Shown here: positions 1-5,948 of the stretch, one piece after another
How the letters are laid out: every line of letters begins with the position of its first letter
Numbering within the stretch: the first letter of the stretch is position 1
DNA from: Jatrophihabitans sp.
GTDB lineage: Bacteria > Actinomycetota > Actinomycetes > Mycobacteriales > Jatrophihabitantaceae
DNA length: 6,036 nt
Direction of reading: 5' to 3'
NCBI GenBank assembly: GCA_025966255.1
Contig: JAOPVG010000092.1
Coordinates: 1 to 6,036, forward strand
The notes under the pieces: generated by a model
The model's input: only the letters and a program-made list of their open reading frames with translations
Database searches by the model: none
What the model was told of the DNA's origin: nothing
Made by a program: the position numbers and the translations under genes

Positions 1-318
1 GTCCAGGCGACGGCGTTCACGCACGGCAACAACATCTACTTCTCACCGGGTGCGTACAACCCCGGGTCCGCACCGGGGCACCACCTCTTGGCCCACGAAC
101 TCACCCACGTCGTCCAGCAGCAGGGCCGCGCTGCTGCGATTGCGCCTGCGGGCGGAGGGACGTTGATCGGTCGCGCCGACGATCCGGCCGAGCTCGAGGC
201 CGAGCACACCGCCCGCGACGTCGTGGGCGCCCTGCGTCGCCAGGCCGTGAGTTGTGGTCCGACCGGCCACGATCACAGCGCCCACGACCACGGTGTGCTT
301 GATCCCGAGCCGGGATAA
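1..318 (+). CDS. DUF4157 (eCIS-associated metallopeptidase-like) protein, C-terminal part
   Basis: The reading frame is open from the first base, so the 5' end lies outside the window; 105 residues and a TAA stop are visible. Visible residues 1-41 match the DUF4157 pattern: a short beta stretch ([13 protein letters not shown]), then [13 protein letters not shown] with the zinc-metallopeptidase signature HELTH (visible residues 32-36). An acidic helix with [10 protein letters not shown] (about 60-69) follows, where family members usually carry the 'ErEAd' segment that may supply a further metal ligand. The protein ends in a His/Asp-rich tail ([10 protein letters not shown], about 89-98). DUF4157 proteins are common in extracellular contractile injection system loci, often as cargo or cargo-associated proteins; that is family knowledge, and proteolytic activity here is inferred from the motif. 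The next gene starts 3 nt after the stop, implying co-transcription. An internal TTG at 88 could be called as a start, but it cuts the domain in half and is not credible. Confidence 0.88.
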   Translation, partial: VQATAFTHGNNIYFSPGAYNPGSAPGHHLLAHELTHVVQQQGRAAAIAPAGGGTLIGRADDPAELEAEHTARDVVGALRRQAVSCGPTGHDHSAHDHGVLDPEPG

Positions 319-321
319 CGG

Positions 322-3300
322 ATGACCGAACCGAAAACCAAGCCGGCGCCGCGCCGGCCACCGCCGCCGGTCCCGTCGTCGAAGAAGGCGCCACCACCCC
401 CACCGCAATGGGCCAAGCCGCAACGGGGTCTGTCGACACCGTCGCCGACCAAGGTCAAGTCCGAGTCGTCCGTCGGCACCTGGACCGAGCAGGAGGACAA
501 GCGCGGGTACTTGGAGGACCCGGAGACGGGCGCGGTGATCGGCACCAAGGACGAGCAGAGTTCCACGGTCGGTGCGGGGGTCAAGGGCTCGCGGACCACG
601 AGCACCGACACCTTCGACGGGACCACCCAGAAAGTGTCGAGCACCAAGGTCGAGGGGCTGGCCGGCGCCGAGGCGGCCGTCAAGATCATCTCGATGGCCA
701 CCGAGCAGGAGCTGACGGTCGCCATCGAGGCGATGGCGAAGGCCGGTGCGTTCGGCGAGGCGGAAGCGCGCGCGGCGTTCAAACGGGGCTCGGCGAGCGG
801 ATCGGCGAGGGGATCCGCAAAGGGTGGCGCAGGCGTCGAGGGCGCGATGTCGGCCCGGGCGAAGGTCGACCGCAGCGGCCTGATCCCCGCGCTCGAAGCA
901 ACGTTCGACGCAGCCATCAAAGCCGGCATCTGGGGCGAGGCGAGCGTCGACGTCGAGGCGCGGTACGGCCCGCTCGTCGCCACAGCCTTGGCCAAGATCG
1001 AAGGCTTCATCGGCGTTTCCGCGGAGGTGAGCGCGAAGGCCTTCGCCGGCTGGAAGGAAGGTATCGGCGCCGAGTTCAGCGCCAAGGTCGAGGCATCGGC
1101 GTCGGCGAAGGGATCGGTCACCGCCGAGATCGGTCTGGGCGACGCCCAGCTGGAAGTAGGCGCCGGGTTCGAGGCGTGGGCCGGGGCCAAGGCCGACCTC
1201 GCGGCCAAGCTCGAGGTGAGCCTGGAGGGGGTGTCGGCCAGCTTCAAAGCCAGCGCGTTCGCCGGGGCGAAGTTCGAGGTACACGCCAACGCGGCGTTCA
1301 AGGTGCGCGGCAAGACGATCGTGTCGGCGAAGGGCAAGGTCGGCGTCGCGGTCGGGGCCGGCGCCGAGATCGGCGGCGAGTTCGAACTCAAGCACGGCAA
1401 GCTCAAGATCTCCGGCGAACTCGCCGCTGCGCTCAAGGGCGGGGTCACGGCCAAGGGCGAGCTGGAGATCGACTTCCTCACCCTCGCCGAGGTGTTGGTC
1501 CAGGAGATCGGCGATCTCGCCAAGGGTGACGAGCTGAAGATCACCACGGCGTCCCCCGCCTACGATCGCAAGCCGCTGAGCGATCCCGAAGAGGCGGCCA
1601 AGAAGGAGAAGTTCGGCTACGAGACGGTGGTCGACGACTTCCACGCCTACGCCCGGAAGAAGCTGACCGGCGGCGAGAAGAGCATCAAGCAGGACCGCAT
1701 TCAGGAGATCATTCAGAACCGCGCCGGGCAGTTGCACTCCGCCTTCGCGTTCACCGAGACCGACCAGGGCATAACCCGCGCGGCGCAGGAGGCGTTCGGC
1801 CCGCTGCTGAAGTCCATCGTCATCCAGGCCGGTCAGATCCGAGCCTTCCAGCCGGCTCCGGAGACCGACGCCACCAAGATCAAGCAGGACTTCCAGCAAC
1901 GCGAGCAGTGGCGCGTCGCGCGCGACTCACTGGCCGACGACTTCCGGGCTTATGGCGAGAAGAAGGCCCAGACCGGGAAGGAGGGCATCAAGCAGGAGAA
2001 GGTCCAAAGCATCGTCAGCAAGCATTGGAAGCAGCTTCAGGCCGCCTTCCCGGGTGCTGAGGCCGATCAGGTCGTGGTGTTCGCCGCGAAGGTGTCGATC
2101 AGCAAGTACCTCTCGAAGTTCGAGGTGGCCAACGGCAAGATCACCGAGTTCGACGCCCCGCCCGAGAAGGCCGCGGCGGTGAAGAAGGGCGCGGCCGACG
2201 GCAAGGCGAATCTGGCCCAAACCGCCGCTGTCGCGGTTCTGCGCGGCAAGCTCGTCGCCTACCGGGCCAGCCTGGTCACCAAGCCGAAGGCGGTCGTCGA
2301 GCGAGGCGAGCTGCAGAAGGTGATCACCGGGTCGATCTCGAGCATCAAGGACCAGATAGGCACGCCCGAACTCGACGGCGAGATCGCGTCGGCAATTGTG
2401 GCGGTGCTCGCTCCCATCGTCGAGGCCACCGGCATCACGATCATCAATGGCGAGATCCGCCAGCTGACGCCGACAGTCGGTGGCCTGGACACCGCCCGCA
2501 CGAGCAAGACCGCCGAGGGCGAGAAGGGCCTGCAGGCGGCGGCGATGACCGGCCTGACGGTCTCGCTGGAGAGGTACAAGGAGGCCAAGACAAAGGGCGG
2601 CGCGGCGGGGATCAAGCGGGAGGAGGTGGAGTCTCGGATCCTCAAAGCCACCGAGAAGGTCCGCCCCTGGGTACAGACCGGTGAGGCCGACGAGACGATC
2701 AAACAGGTCGCGTCCGACGCATTGCAGCCGCTGCTCAAGTCGATCGGGATCAGCCTGGGCAACGTGGTCTCCTTCGACGCGCCGGCCCGGATCGCCGCGG
2801 ACGAGAAGCGCAACCGGAAGGAGAACGGCCGCGCCCGCCTGGGCGGCGACGAGGACGACAACACCCGGCGGCGCATGGTGAGCGACGCGGTCGGCGGCGA
2901 GTTCGCAACCTACGCCGAGCGGGTCCGGGCGGCAGCGGAGAAGGCCCTGGCCGGCAAACCCGCCACGGTCAAGCTCGAGCGCGGAAAGCTGCAGTCGATC
3001 ATCGACAAGCGCATCAAGCTGATCCGCGCCGACATCGTCAACGAGGTCGGCGACGAGGCGCTCGTGCTCGCGGCGCAGGACAAGTTCGGATCGATGCTCA
3101 AGAGCATCAGCATCGTCAAGTCGCAGATTGTGCTGTTCGACCCGGAACCCAACTTCGCCACGATCGCCAAGGCCAAGCGGGACACCTCAGCGCAGGTGAC
3201 GCGCGCGCAGTCGGATCTCATCGCGGACCTGAAGACCTACGCAGCCGAGGCGACGAAGGCCGGCCGCCAGCCGGGCAAGAGCGATGTGCAGGCACTCATC

Positions 3301-3465
3301 AACAAGCACAAGTCCAAGTTCTCCGGGGTCGACGAGGACGAGGCCGATTTGCTGCTGACCGGCGCGGTCGTCAACGCCTTCGGGCAGCGGGTCCGCTCGG
3401 TCAAGATCCACGGCGGCGTGCTGCACTTCTTCCTGCTGTCCGTCGTGCCGGTGCCGAGCCGCTGA
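322..3465 (+). CDS. Giant modular repeat protein, 1047 aa, unknown family; possible eCIS-linked cargo
   Basis: I do not recognise a named family. The ATG lies 3 nt after the DUF4157 stop, with no clear Shine-Dalgarno site, so translational coupling is likely. Residues 1-30 are proline- and lysine-rich (two polyproline runs, 13-16 and 24-28), and residues 31-110 are polar and probably disordered. Residues about 114-230 are Ala-rich helical sequence with a Gly/Ser linker near 155-172. Residues about 234-385 are Ala/Gly/Lys-rich with alternating hydrophobic positions and recurrent A-[FW]-A-G-x-K motifs. From 434 to the end there are six degenerate ~80-residue modules, each predicted by eye as helices followed by a beta hairpin and most ending in an F-D/P-type motif. 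No signal peptide or clear membrane segment is present, so export by the Sec route is unlikely. Position in a run with a DUF4157 gene and two DUF1795-like genes suggests a secreted or injected cargo, or a structural scaffold; this is inference. The reading frame itself is secure: 1047 codons, sensible composition and internal homology. Confidence 0.9.
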   Translation: MTEPKTKPAPRRPPPPVPSSKKAPPPPPQWAKPQRGLSTPSPTKVKSESSVGTWTEQEDKRGYLEDPETGAVIGTKDEQSSTVGAGVKGSRTTSTDTFDGTTQKVSSTKVEGLAGAEAAVKIISMATEQELTVAIEAMAKAGAFGEAEARAAFKRGSASGSARGSAKGGAGVEGAMSARAKVDRSGLIPALEATFDAAIKAGIWGEASVDVEARYGPLVATALAKIEGFIGVSAEVSAKAFAGWKEGIGAEFSAKVEASASAKGSVTAEIGLGDAQLEVGAGFEAWAGAKADLAAKLEVSLEGVSASFKASAFAGAKFEVHANAAFKVRGKTIVSAKGKVGVAVGAGAEIGGEFELKHGKLKISGELAAALKGGVTAKGELEIDFLTLAEVLVQEIGDLAKGDELKITTASPAYDRKPLSDPEEAAKKEKFGYETVVDDFHAYARKKLTGGEKSIKQDRIQEIIQNRAGQLHSAFAFTETDQGITRAAQEAFGPLLKSIVIQAGQIRAFQPAPETDATKIKQDFQQREQWRVARDSLADDFRAYGEKKAQTGKEGIKQEKVQSIVSKHWKQLQAAFPGAEADQVVVFAAKVSISKYLSKFEVANGKITEFDAPPEKAAAVKKGAADGKANLAQTAAVAVLRGKLVAYRASLVTKPKAVVERGELQKVITGSISSIKDQIGTPELDGEIASAIVAVLAPIVEATGITIINGEIRQLTPTVGGLDTARTSKTAEGEKGLQAAAMTGLTVSLERYKEAKTKGGAAGIKREEVESRILKATEKVRPWVQTGEADETIKQVASDALQPLLKSIGISLGNVVSFDAPARIAADEKRNRKENGRARLGGDEDDNTRRRMVSDAVGGEFATYAERVRAAAEKALAGKPATVKLERGKLQSIIDKRIKLIRADIVNEVGDEALVLAAQDKFGSMLKSISIVKSQIVLFDPEPNFATIAKAKRDTSAQVTRAQSDLIADLKTYAAEATKAGRQPGKSDVQALINKHKSKFSGVDEDEADLLLTGAVVNAFGQRVRSVKIHGGVLHFFLLSVVPVPSR
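1021..1476 (+). repeat. Ala/Gly/Lys-rich degenerate amphipathic repeats (residues ~234-385)
   Basis: Within the 1047-residue protein, a segment of about 150 residues shows recurring units anchored on AFAGWK (240-245), AWAGAK (285-290), AFAGAK (312-317), AVGAGA (343-348) and a weaker AAALKG (368-373). Each anchor is followed by alternating small/polar and hydrophobic residues such as AEFSAKVEA, AAKLEVSLEG, ANAAFKVRG and GGEFELKHG. Anchor spacing is 45, 27, 31 and 25 residues. The pattern suggests beta-rich or amphipathic repeats. The repetition is visible by eye, but the copies are too degenerate to fix exact boundaries. Confidence 0.6.
1621..3441 (+). repeat. Six degenerate ~80-residue protein modules in tandem (R1-R6)
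   Basis: Approximate residues in the 1047-aa protein are R1 434-513, R2 534-614, R3 634-716, R4 740-821, R5 853-943 and R6 962-1040. Each module has an opening helix with an F/L-x-x-Y signature (DDFHAYARKK, DDFRAYGEKK, GKLVAYRASL, VSLERYKEAK, GEFATYAERV, ADLKTYAAEA). A basic turn and second helix follow (IKQDRIQEII, IKQEKVQSIV, VERGELQKVI, IKREEVESRI, LERGKLQSII, GKSDVQALIN), then a mid-module acidic spot (TETDQ, AEADQ, PELDG, GEADE, VGDEA, DEDEA) and a third helix. The module closes with a beta hairpin (IVIQAGQIRAF, FEVANGKITEF, ITIINGEIRQL, IGISLGNVVSF, ISIVKSQIVLF, VKIHGGVLHFF), usually followed by D/P-x-P. Linkers of 20-36 charged residues separate the modules. R3 and R6 lack the terminal FD; R5 carries an insertion after the first helix. 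Confidence 0.8.
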
Positions 3466-3469
3466 CGTG

Positions 3470-3913
3470 ATGACTGACCCGGGCCTGATCCACTTCTACA
3501 GCTACGTCACCGGCGTCTCACTCGAGTTGCCGGTCGGATTCGAGTTCGCCGGCGAGGACGACGCGTCGGCGACCTATGTCGACCGTGTCGATGACGGGCC
3601 GATCACCCTGGACACTCCGGTGGTGCGTATCCGAGTCGTCGGCGAGATCGAGCGCGACGCCGGTCCGGATGCGGTGCGTGAACTCGCCGACGGATTCGCT
3701 GCGGTCGATCGCGAGACGATCTCGCGGCAGGAGCGCGAGATCGACGGCTCCCCCGCCGTGACCGTCGTGTCTCGTGACGCTGGCCGGGTGCTGCACCAGA
3801 CCGTGGTGGCCGACGACAATCGCCTGCTCTCGATCATCGCTGCCGCCCCGGGCGATGACCTGCTGACGAGGTTCGACGCCGCCGTCGAGTCGATCCGGTT
3901 CATCGCGCTGTGA
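3470..3913 (+). CDS. Small cytoplasmic protein, probable Mog1/PsbP/LpqN-DcrB (DUF1795)-like fold, paralogue 1
   Basis: 147 residues. ATG at 3470 is preferred over the adjacent in-frame GTG at 3467 because it puts the N-terminal motif V16-S17-L18-x-x-P21-V22-G23-F24 at exactly the numbering of the next gene. The layout fits the PsbP/Mog1 fold: a beta strand with LELPVGFEF, a strand in the middle (VVRIRVVGEI), a helix (GPDAVRELADGF), strands around SPAVTVVS and RVLHQTVVADDNRLLSIIAA, and a last helix FDAAVESIRFI. There is no signal peptide or lipobox, unlike the mycobacterial lipoprotein LpqN, so it should stay in the cytoplasm. The start is 4 nt past the stop of the 1047-aa gene without a ribosome binding site, implying translational coupling. 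DUF1795 members include Eag chaperones of type VI effectors; a partner or chaperone role for the large upstream protein is an inference. The fold assignment is by pattern, not by search. Confidence 0.8.
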   Translation: MTDPGLIHFYSYVTGVSLELPVGFEFAGEDDASATYVDRVDDGPITLDTPVVRIRVVGEIERDAGPDAVRELADGFAAVDRETISRQEREIDGSPAVTVVSRDAGRVLHQTVVADDNRLLSIIAAAPGDDLLTRFDAAVESIRFIAL

Positions 3914-4395
3914 CCGAGACGGAATGGGCCAGCCTGGCCAACGCCGACCTGCTGGTGTCGCTGCGGGTACCGGTCGGGTGGGACGTCCGGGTGATCGACG
4001 AGCTCCGGTTCCGGATCTTCCGGGACCCGGCTGATGCCGGCGACTACCGCGCGTCGGTGGGCTTCGTGCTGGGCGAACCGGAGCATCCGGGCCGCGACTG
4101 GTTCGAAGCGTTCTGCCGCGCCGTACCGGACGAGTTGGCCGACTCGGCCGAGGAGTTCGAGCTGATCAACACTCAGCAGTTCGACCTGAGCAGCGGCGCG
4201 AAGGTGTTCGCCGTGCACGCCCGTCAGCACGCCAAGGGTGCTCCGGCGACGAGCCAGTTGCTGGCCTACATCTGGGCCAACAGCTACCGGATGTACGTCA
4301 TGGATGGCGCAACGCTTCGAGAGCACGAGGACCGCGACCGGCCCGTCTTCGACCAGATCCTGCGGTCGATCCGGGTGTTGCCGCCGCGCCTCTGA
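3910..4395 (+). CDS. Small cytoplasmic protein, probable Mog1/PsbP/LpqN-DcrB (DUF1795)-like fold, paralogue 2
   Basis: 161 residues, starting at a GTG that overlaps the previous TGA as GTGA, a classic sign of coupled translation. It shares with the preceding gene the motif V16-S17-L18-R-V-P21-V22-G23-W24 and the C-terminal helix FDQILRSIRVL (from residue 147), matching FDAAVESIRFI of the neighbour. Between them lie a strand (YRASVGFVLGE), a helix (RDWFEAFCRAVPDELADSA), strands AKVFAVHARQH and ATSQLLAYIWANSYRMYVMDG, and an acidic loop. The pair therefore looks like an old tandem duplication that has diverged widely in the middle. It lacks a signal peptide. A complex with its paralogue, or chaperoning of the giant repeat protein, would be consistent with the coupled arrangement but is not shown by the sequence. 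It appears to be the last gene of the four-gene run, since a 115-nt gap follows. Confidence 0.8.
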   Translation: MTETEWASLANADLLVSLRVPVGWDVRVIDELRFRIFRDPADAGDYRASVGFVLGEPEHPGRDWFEAFCRAVPDELADSAEEFELINTQQFDLSSGAKVFAVHARQHAKGAPATSQLLAYIWANSYRMYVMDGATLREHEDRDRPVFDQILRSIRVLPPRL

Positions 4396-4421
4396 TCCCA
4401 CCAAGGCGATCAGGACGGGTG

Positions 4422-4460
4422 AGCGAGATCGTCGACAGCGCGTCGTGGTGAAGTCTCGCT
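4422..4460 (+). terminator. Possible stem-loop after the four-gene run
   Basis: AGCGAGA (4422-4428) pairs with TCTCGCT (4454-4460). A nested CGAC/GTCG pair (4433-4436 with 4442-4445) sits inside, 27 nt after the preceding stop. No T-run follows, so this would be a factor-dependent or L-shaped actinobacterial type at best. Arms of this length can arise by chance. Confidence 0.25.
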
Positions 4461-4510
4461 TCCGAATTCCCGGTAGCTGGGGGTTCGGTCTTGAAGGTGC
4501 CCAGGCAGAC

Positions 4511-4981
4511 ATGGCCCGGGGTCGCCACGATGCTGGGGCCATGGAATCGACAAGTGCGAACGTAATGCTCTTCGCATTCCACGACGCGACCCAGGCCGCT
4601 CAGGTTGCCGCCGCGGCCAGCGCCCGGCCGGGTGTGCGATCCGTTGCCGTCGTCGCGCGGTCGGCCGACTGCGAGATCAGGATCATCAGCCGCGTCGGCG
4701 ACGAGCTCCCCGATGCGCATTGGCTGGCCTCGACTCTCGCCGTTCTGGACGCCTTGTCCGGCCCGCTGCGGGTCCAGGACGGCTCATCAGAGCCAACGGA
4801 AGCCGTAACCTTGCCGGACTCCCCCGACGGCTTTGCGGCCTTCGGTCGGCTCATCCGCCGAGGGACGGTGGTGATCCTGGTCGCGGTCTGTGACGACGCG
4901 GCGCTGCCGATCGACTCATTCGTGAAACCGCTCGGCGCCGCGCTGTTCCAGATGCCGGTTGATTACGCGACACGCACGTAG
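4511..4981 (+). CDS. Hypothetical protein, 156 aa, weakly DUF1269/ferredoxin-like
   Basis: Not firmly recognised. The ATG at 4511 is chosen because GAAGGTG (4493-4499) and AGG (4503-4505) lie upstream at usable spacing. ATG 4541 (146 aa, MESTSANVML) is a good alternative, since the conserved-looking part starts only after it, and GTG at 4445 or 4448 is also in frame. The sequence reads as two alpha/beta halves. The first has strand VMLFAFHD, helix ATQAAQVAAAASA, strand RSVAVVARS and strand CEIRIISRVG. The second, after an acidic linker, has helix PDGFAAFGRLI, strand TVVILVAVCDD, helix PIDSFVKPLG and strand AALFQMPVDY. This order recalls DUF1269 proteins without their glycine-rich membrane hairpin; the resemblance is by eye only. 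It stands between the four-gene run and the kinase, in the same orientation, 55 nt upstream of the kinase start. A functional link to either neighbour is not evident. Confidence 0.6.
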   Translation: MARGRHDAGAMESTSANVMLFAFHDATQAAQVAAAASARPGVRSVAVVARSADCEIRIISRVGDELPDAHWLASTLAVLDALSGPLRVQDGSSEPTEAVTLPDSPDGFAAFGRLIRRGTVVILVAVCDDAALPIDSFVKPLGAALFQMPVDYATRT

Positions 4982-5020
4982 CCCCGCGTCAACGCCGCTA
5001 ACTCGTGATCCCGGCTCGGA

Positions 5021-5026
5021 AGGAGG
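5021..5026 (+). promoter_or_regulatory. Shine-Dalgarno AGGAGG deciding the kinase start
   Basis: A perfect AGGAGG lies 10 nt before the ATG at 5037. It selects this start over the upstream in-frame TTG at 4959, which overlaps the previous gene. It is the only strong ribosome binding site in the window, which fits the kinase being translated independently while the left-hand genes rely on coupling. Confidence 0.8.
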
Positions 5027-5036
5027 CAGCACCACC

Positions 5037-5948
5037 ATGGCCCAGTCGTCCATCTGTGCGCCGTCCGAGACCCGTCTTTGGCTGCCTATCGATCCACCGT
5101 CCGCGCCCCTGACCGCAGCCCAGCCACGGCGCGAGGGTCGGTCGGGACCGATCGTCGCCGGTCGATACCGGCTTGACCGGGTGCTCGGCCGAGGCGGCAT
5201 GGCCAGTGTCTGGCTCGCAGCCGACGAGATGCTTCTGCGACCCGTCGCGATGAAGGAATACACACTGCCCGAGGAAGTCCTCGATGGGGCGGCAGCAGGC
5301 GCATGGGTGCTCAACGAGGCCCAGGCCGCAGCCCAGGTAAGTCACCCGGGCGTCGTCCGCATCTACGACCTGGCTGTGGAAGCCGGTCAACTATGGATTG
5401 TGATGGAGCCGCTGTCCGGGCAGACGTTGGCCGACGCGATCAGGGAACAGGGGCGCCTGCACCCGGCACGGGTCGTGGACATCGGCATGCAGTTGCTGGA
5501 GGCATTGCAGGCCGTTCACGGCGAGGGAATCGTTCATCGAGATGTGAAACCGGGCAACGTGCACTTGTGTGGCGACGGCCGAGTTGTGTTGACCGACTTC
5601 GGGCTGGCGTCTCGCGATGGCAAGGCGCCGCAGATCACGCCCGGACAGGTTGTCGGCAGTCCTCCGTACATGGCGCCGGAGTCGATTCGCGACGGCCGGT
5701 GTGGTCCAGCATCGGACCTGTTCTCGCTCGGGGCCACGCTCTACGCGGCGGTCGAGGGCCGTAAGCCATTCGACGAGGTGTCCATGTTCGACACTCTCGA
5801 GGCGGTTCAGCACGAGGCTCCGCCGCCGGCCCGACACGCCGGTCGCCTTCGACCGGTCATCGATGGTCTGCTCACCAAGGATCCCGACGCACGGCTGACC
5901 TTGGCCGAGGCGCACGACCACCTCAAGGCGGTCCAGGCGCTTGGCTGA
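5037..5948 (+). CDS. Soluble Hanks-type serine/threonine protein kinase
   Basis: 303 residues, essentially one complete kinase domain preceded by a ~40-residue, proline-containing leader. Visible motifs in order: Gly-rich loop LGRGGMASVWLA (50-61); catalytic lysine in VAMKEY (K73); alpha-C glutamate in LNEAQAAAQVSHPGVV (E94); catalytic loop HRDVKPGN (167-174); DFG (187-189); activation segment with T201 and S208 leading to MAPE (212-215); and the DLFSLGATLYAAVEG helix (from 227). The domain ends with a DPDARL motif near the C-terminus. All residues needed for ATP-dependent Ser/Thr phosphorylation are present, so it should be active. No transmembrane helix, PASTA, WD40 or other sensor domain follows, so it is a cytoplasmic kinase whose input is not evident. 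Close resemblance to short actinobacterial kinases supports the taxonomic inference. Substrate is unknown; any regulatory link to the genes on its left is speculation. Confidence 0.95.
   Translation: MAQSSICAPSETRLWLPIDPPSAPLTAAQPRREGRSGPIVAGRYRLDRVLGRGGMASVWLAADEMLLRPVAMKEYTLPEEVLDGAAAGAWVLNEAQAAAQVSHPGVVRIYDLAVEAGQLWIVMEPLSGQTLADAIREQGRLHPARVVDIGMQLLEALQAVHGEGIVHRDVKPGNVHLCGDGRVVLTDFGLASRDGKAPQITPGQVVGSPPYMAPESIRDGRCGPASDLFSLGATLYAAVEGRKPFDEVSMFDTLEAVQHEAPPPARHAGRLRPVIDGLLTKDPDARLTLAEAHDHLKAVQALG

Noticed and set aside
408..1529. 373-codon + strand frame inside the giant gene
   Set aside because: The product is Arg/Gly-dominated with no domain pattern, typical of an out-of-frame reading of high-GC coding DNA.
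43..1899. 618-codon open frame on the minus strand
   Set aside because: It lies opposite the DUF4157 gene and the first half of the giant gene, and reads as low-complexity Arg/Leu/Gly sequence. Strong third-position G/C on the + strand removes stops from this antisense frame, whereas the + frames show recognisable domains and repeats.
4392..4413. CTGATC / GATCAG hairpin at the stop of the second small gene
   Set aside because: Six-bp arms with a 10-nt loop and no T-run; too weak to call a terminator.
4396..4510. Search for a promoter, tRNA or small RNA in the 115-nt gap
   Set aside because: No -35/-10 pair at acceptable spacing (GTGAAG and TAGCTG are about 20 nt apart), no tRNA-like fold; only the modest stem-loop listed above.
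3574..4542. 322-codon minus-strand frame opposite the two small genes
   Set aside because: Composition is biased (Arg/Ser/Pro-rich) with no motif, and the opposite strand carries paired paralogous genes with overlapping stop/start.
4511..4542. Inverted repeat ATGGCCC / GGGCCAT around the two candidate starts of the 156-aa gene
   Set aside because: Arms are only 7 bp with an 18-nt spacer in GC-rich DNA; chance is a sufficient explanation.
4959..5036. TTG start extending the kinase by 26 residues
   Set aside because: It would overlap the previous gene and has no ribosome binding site, while AGGAGG sits at proper distance from ATG 5037.
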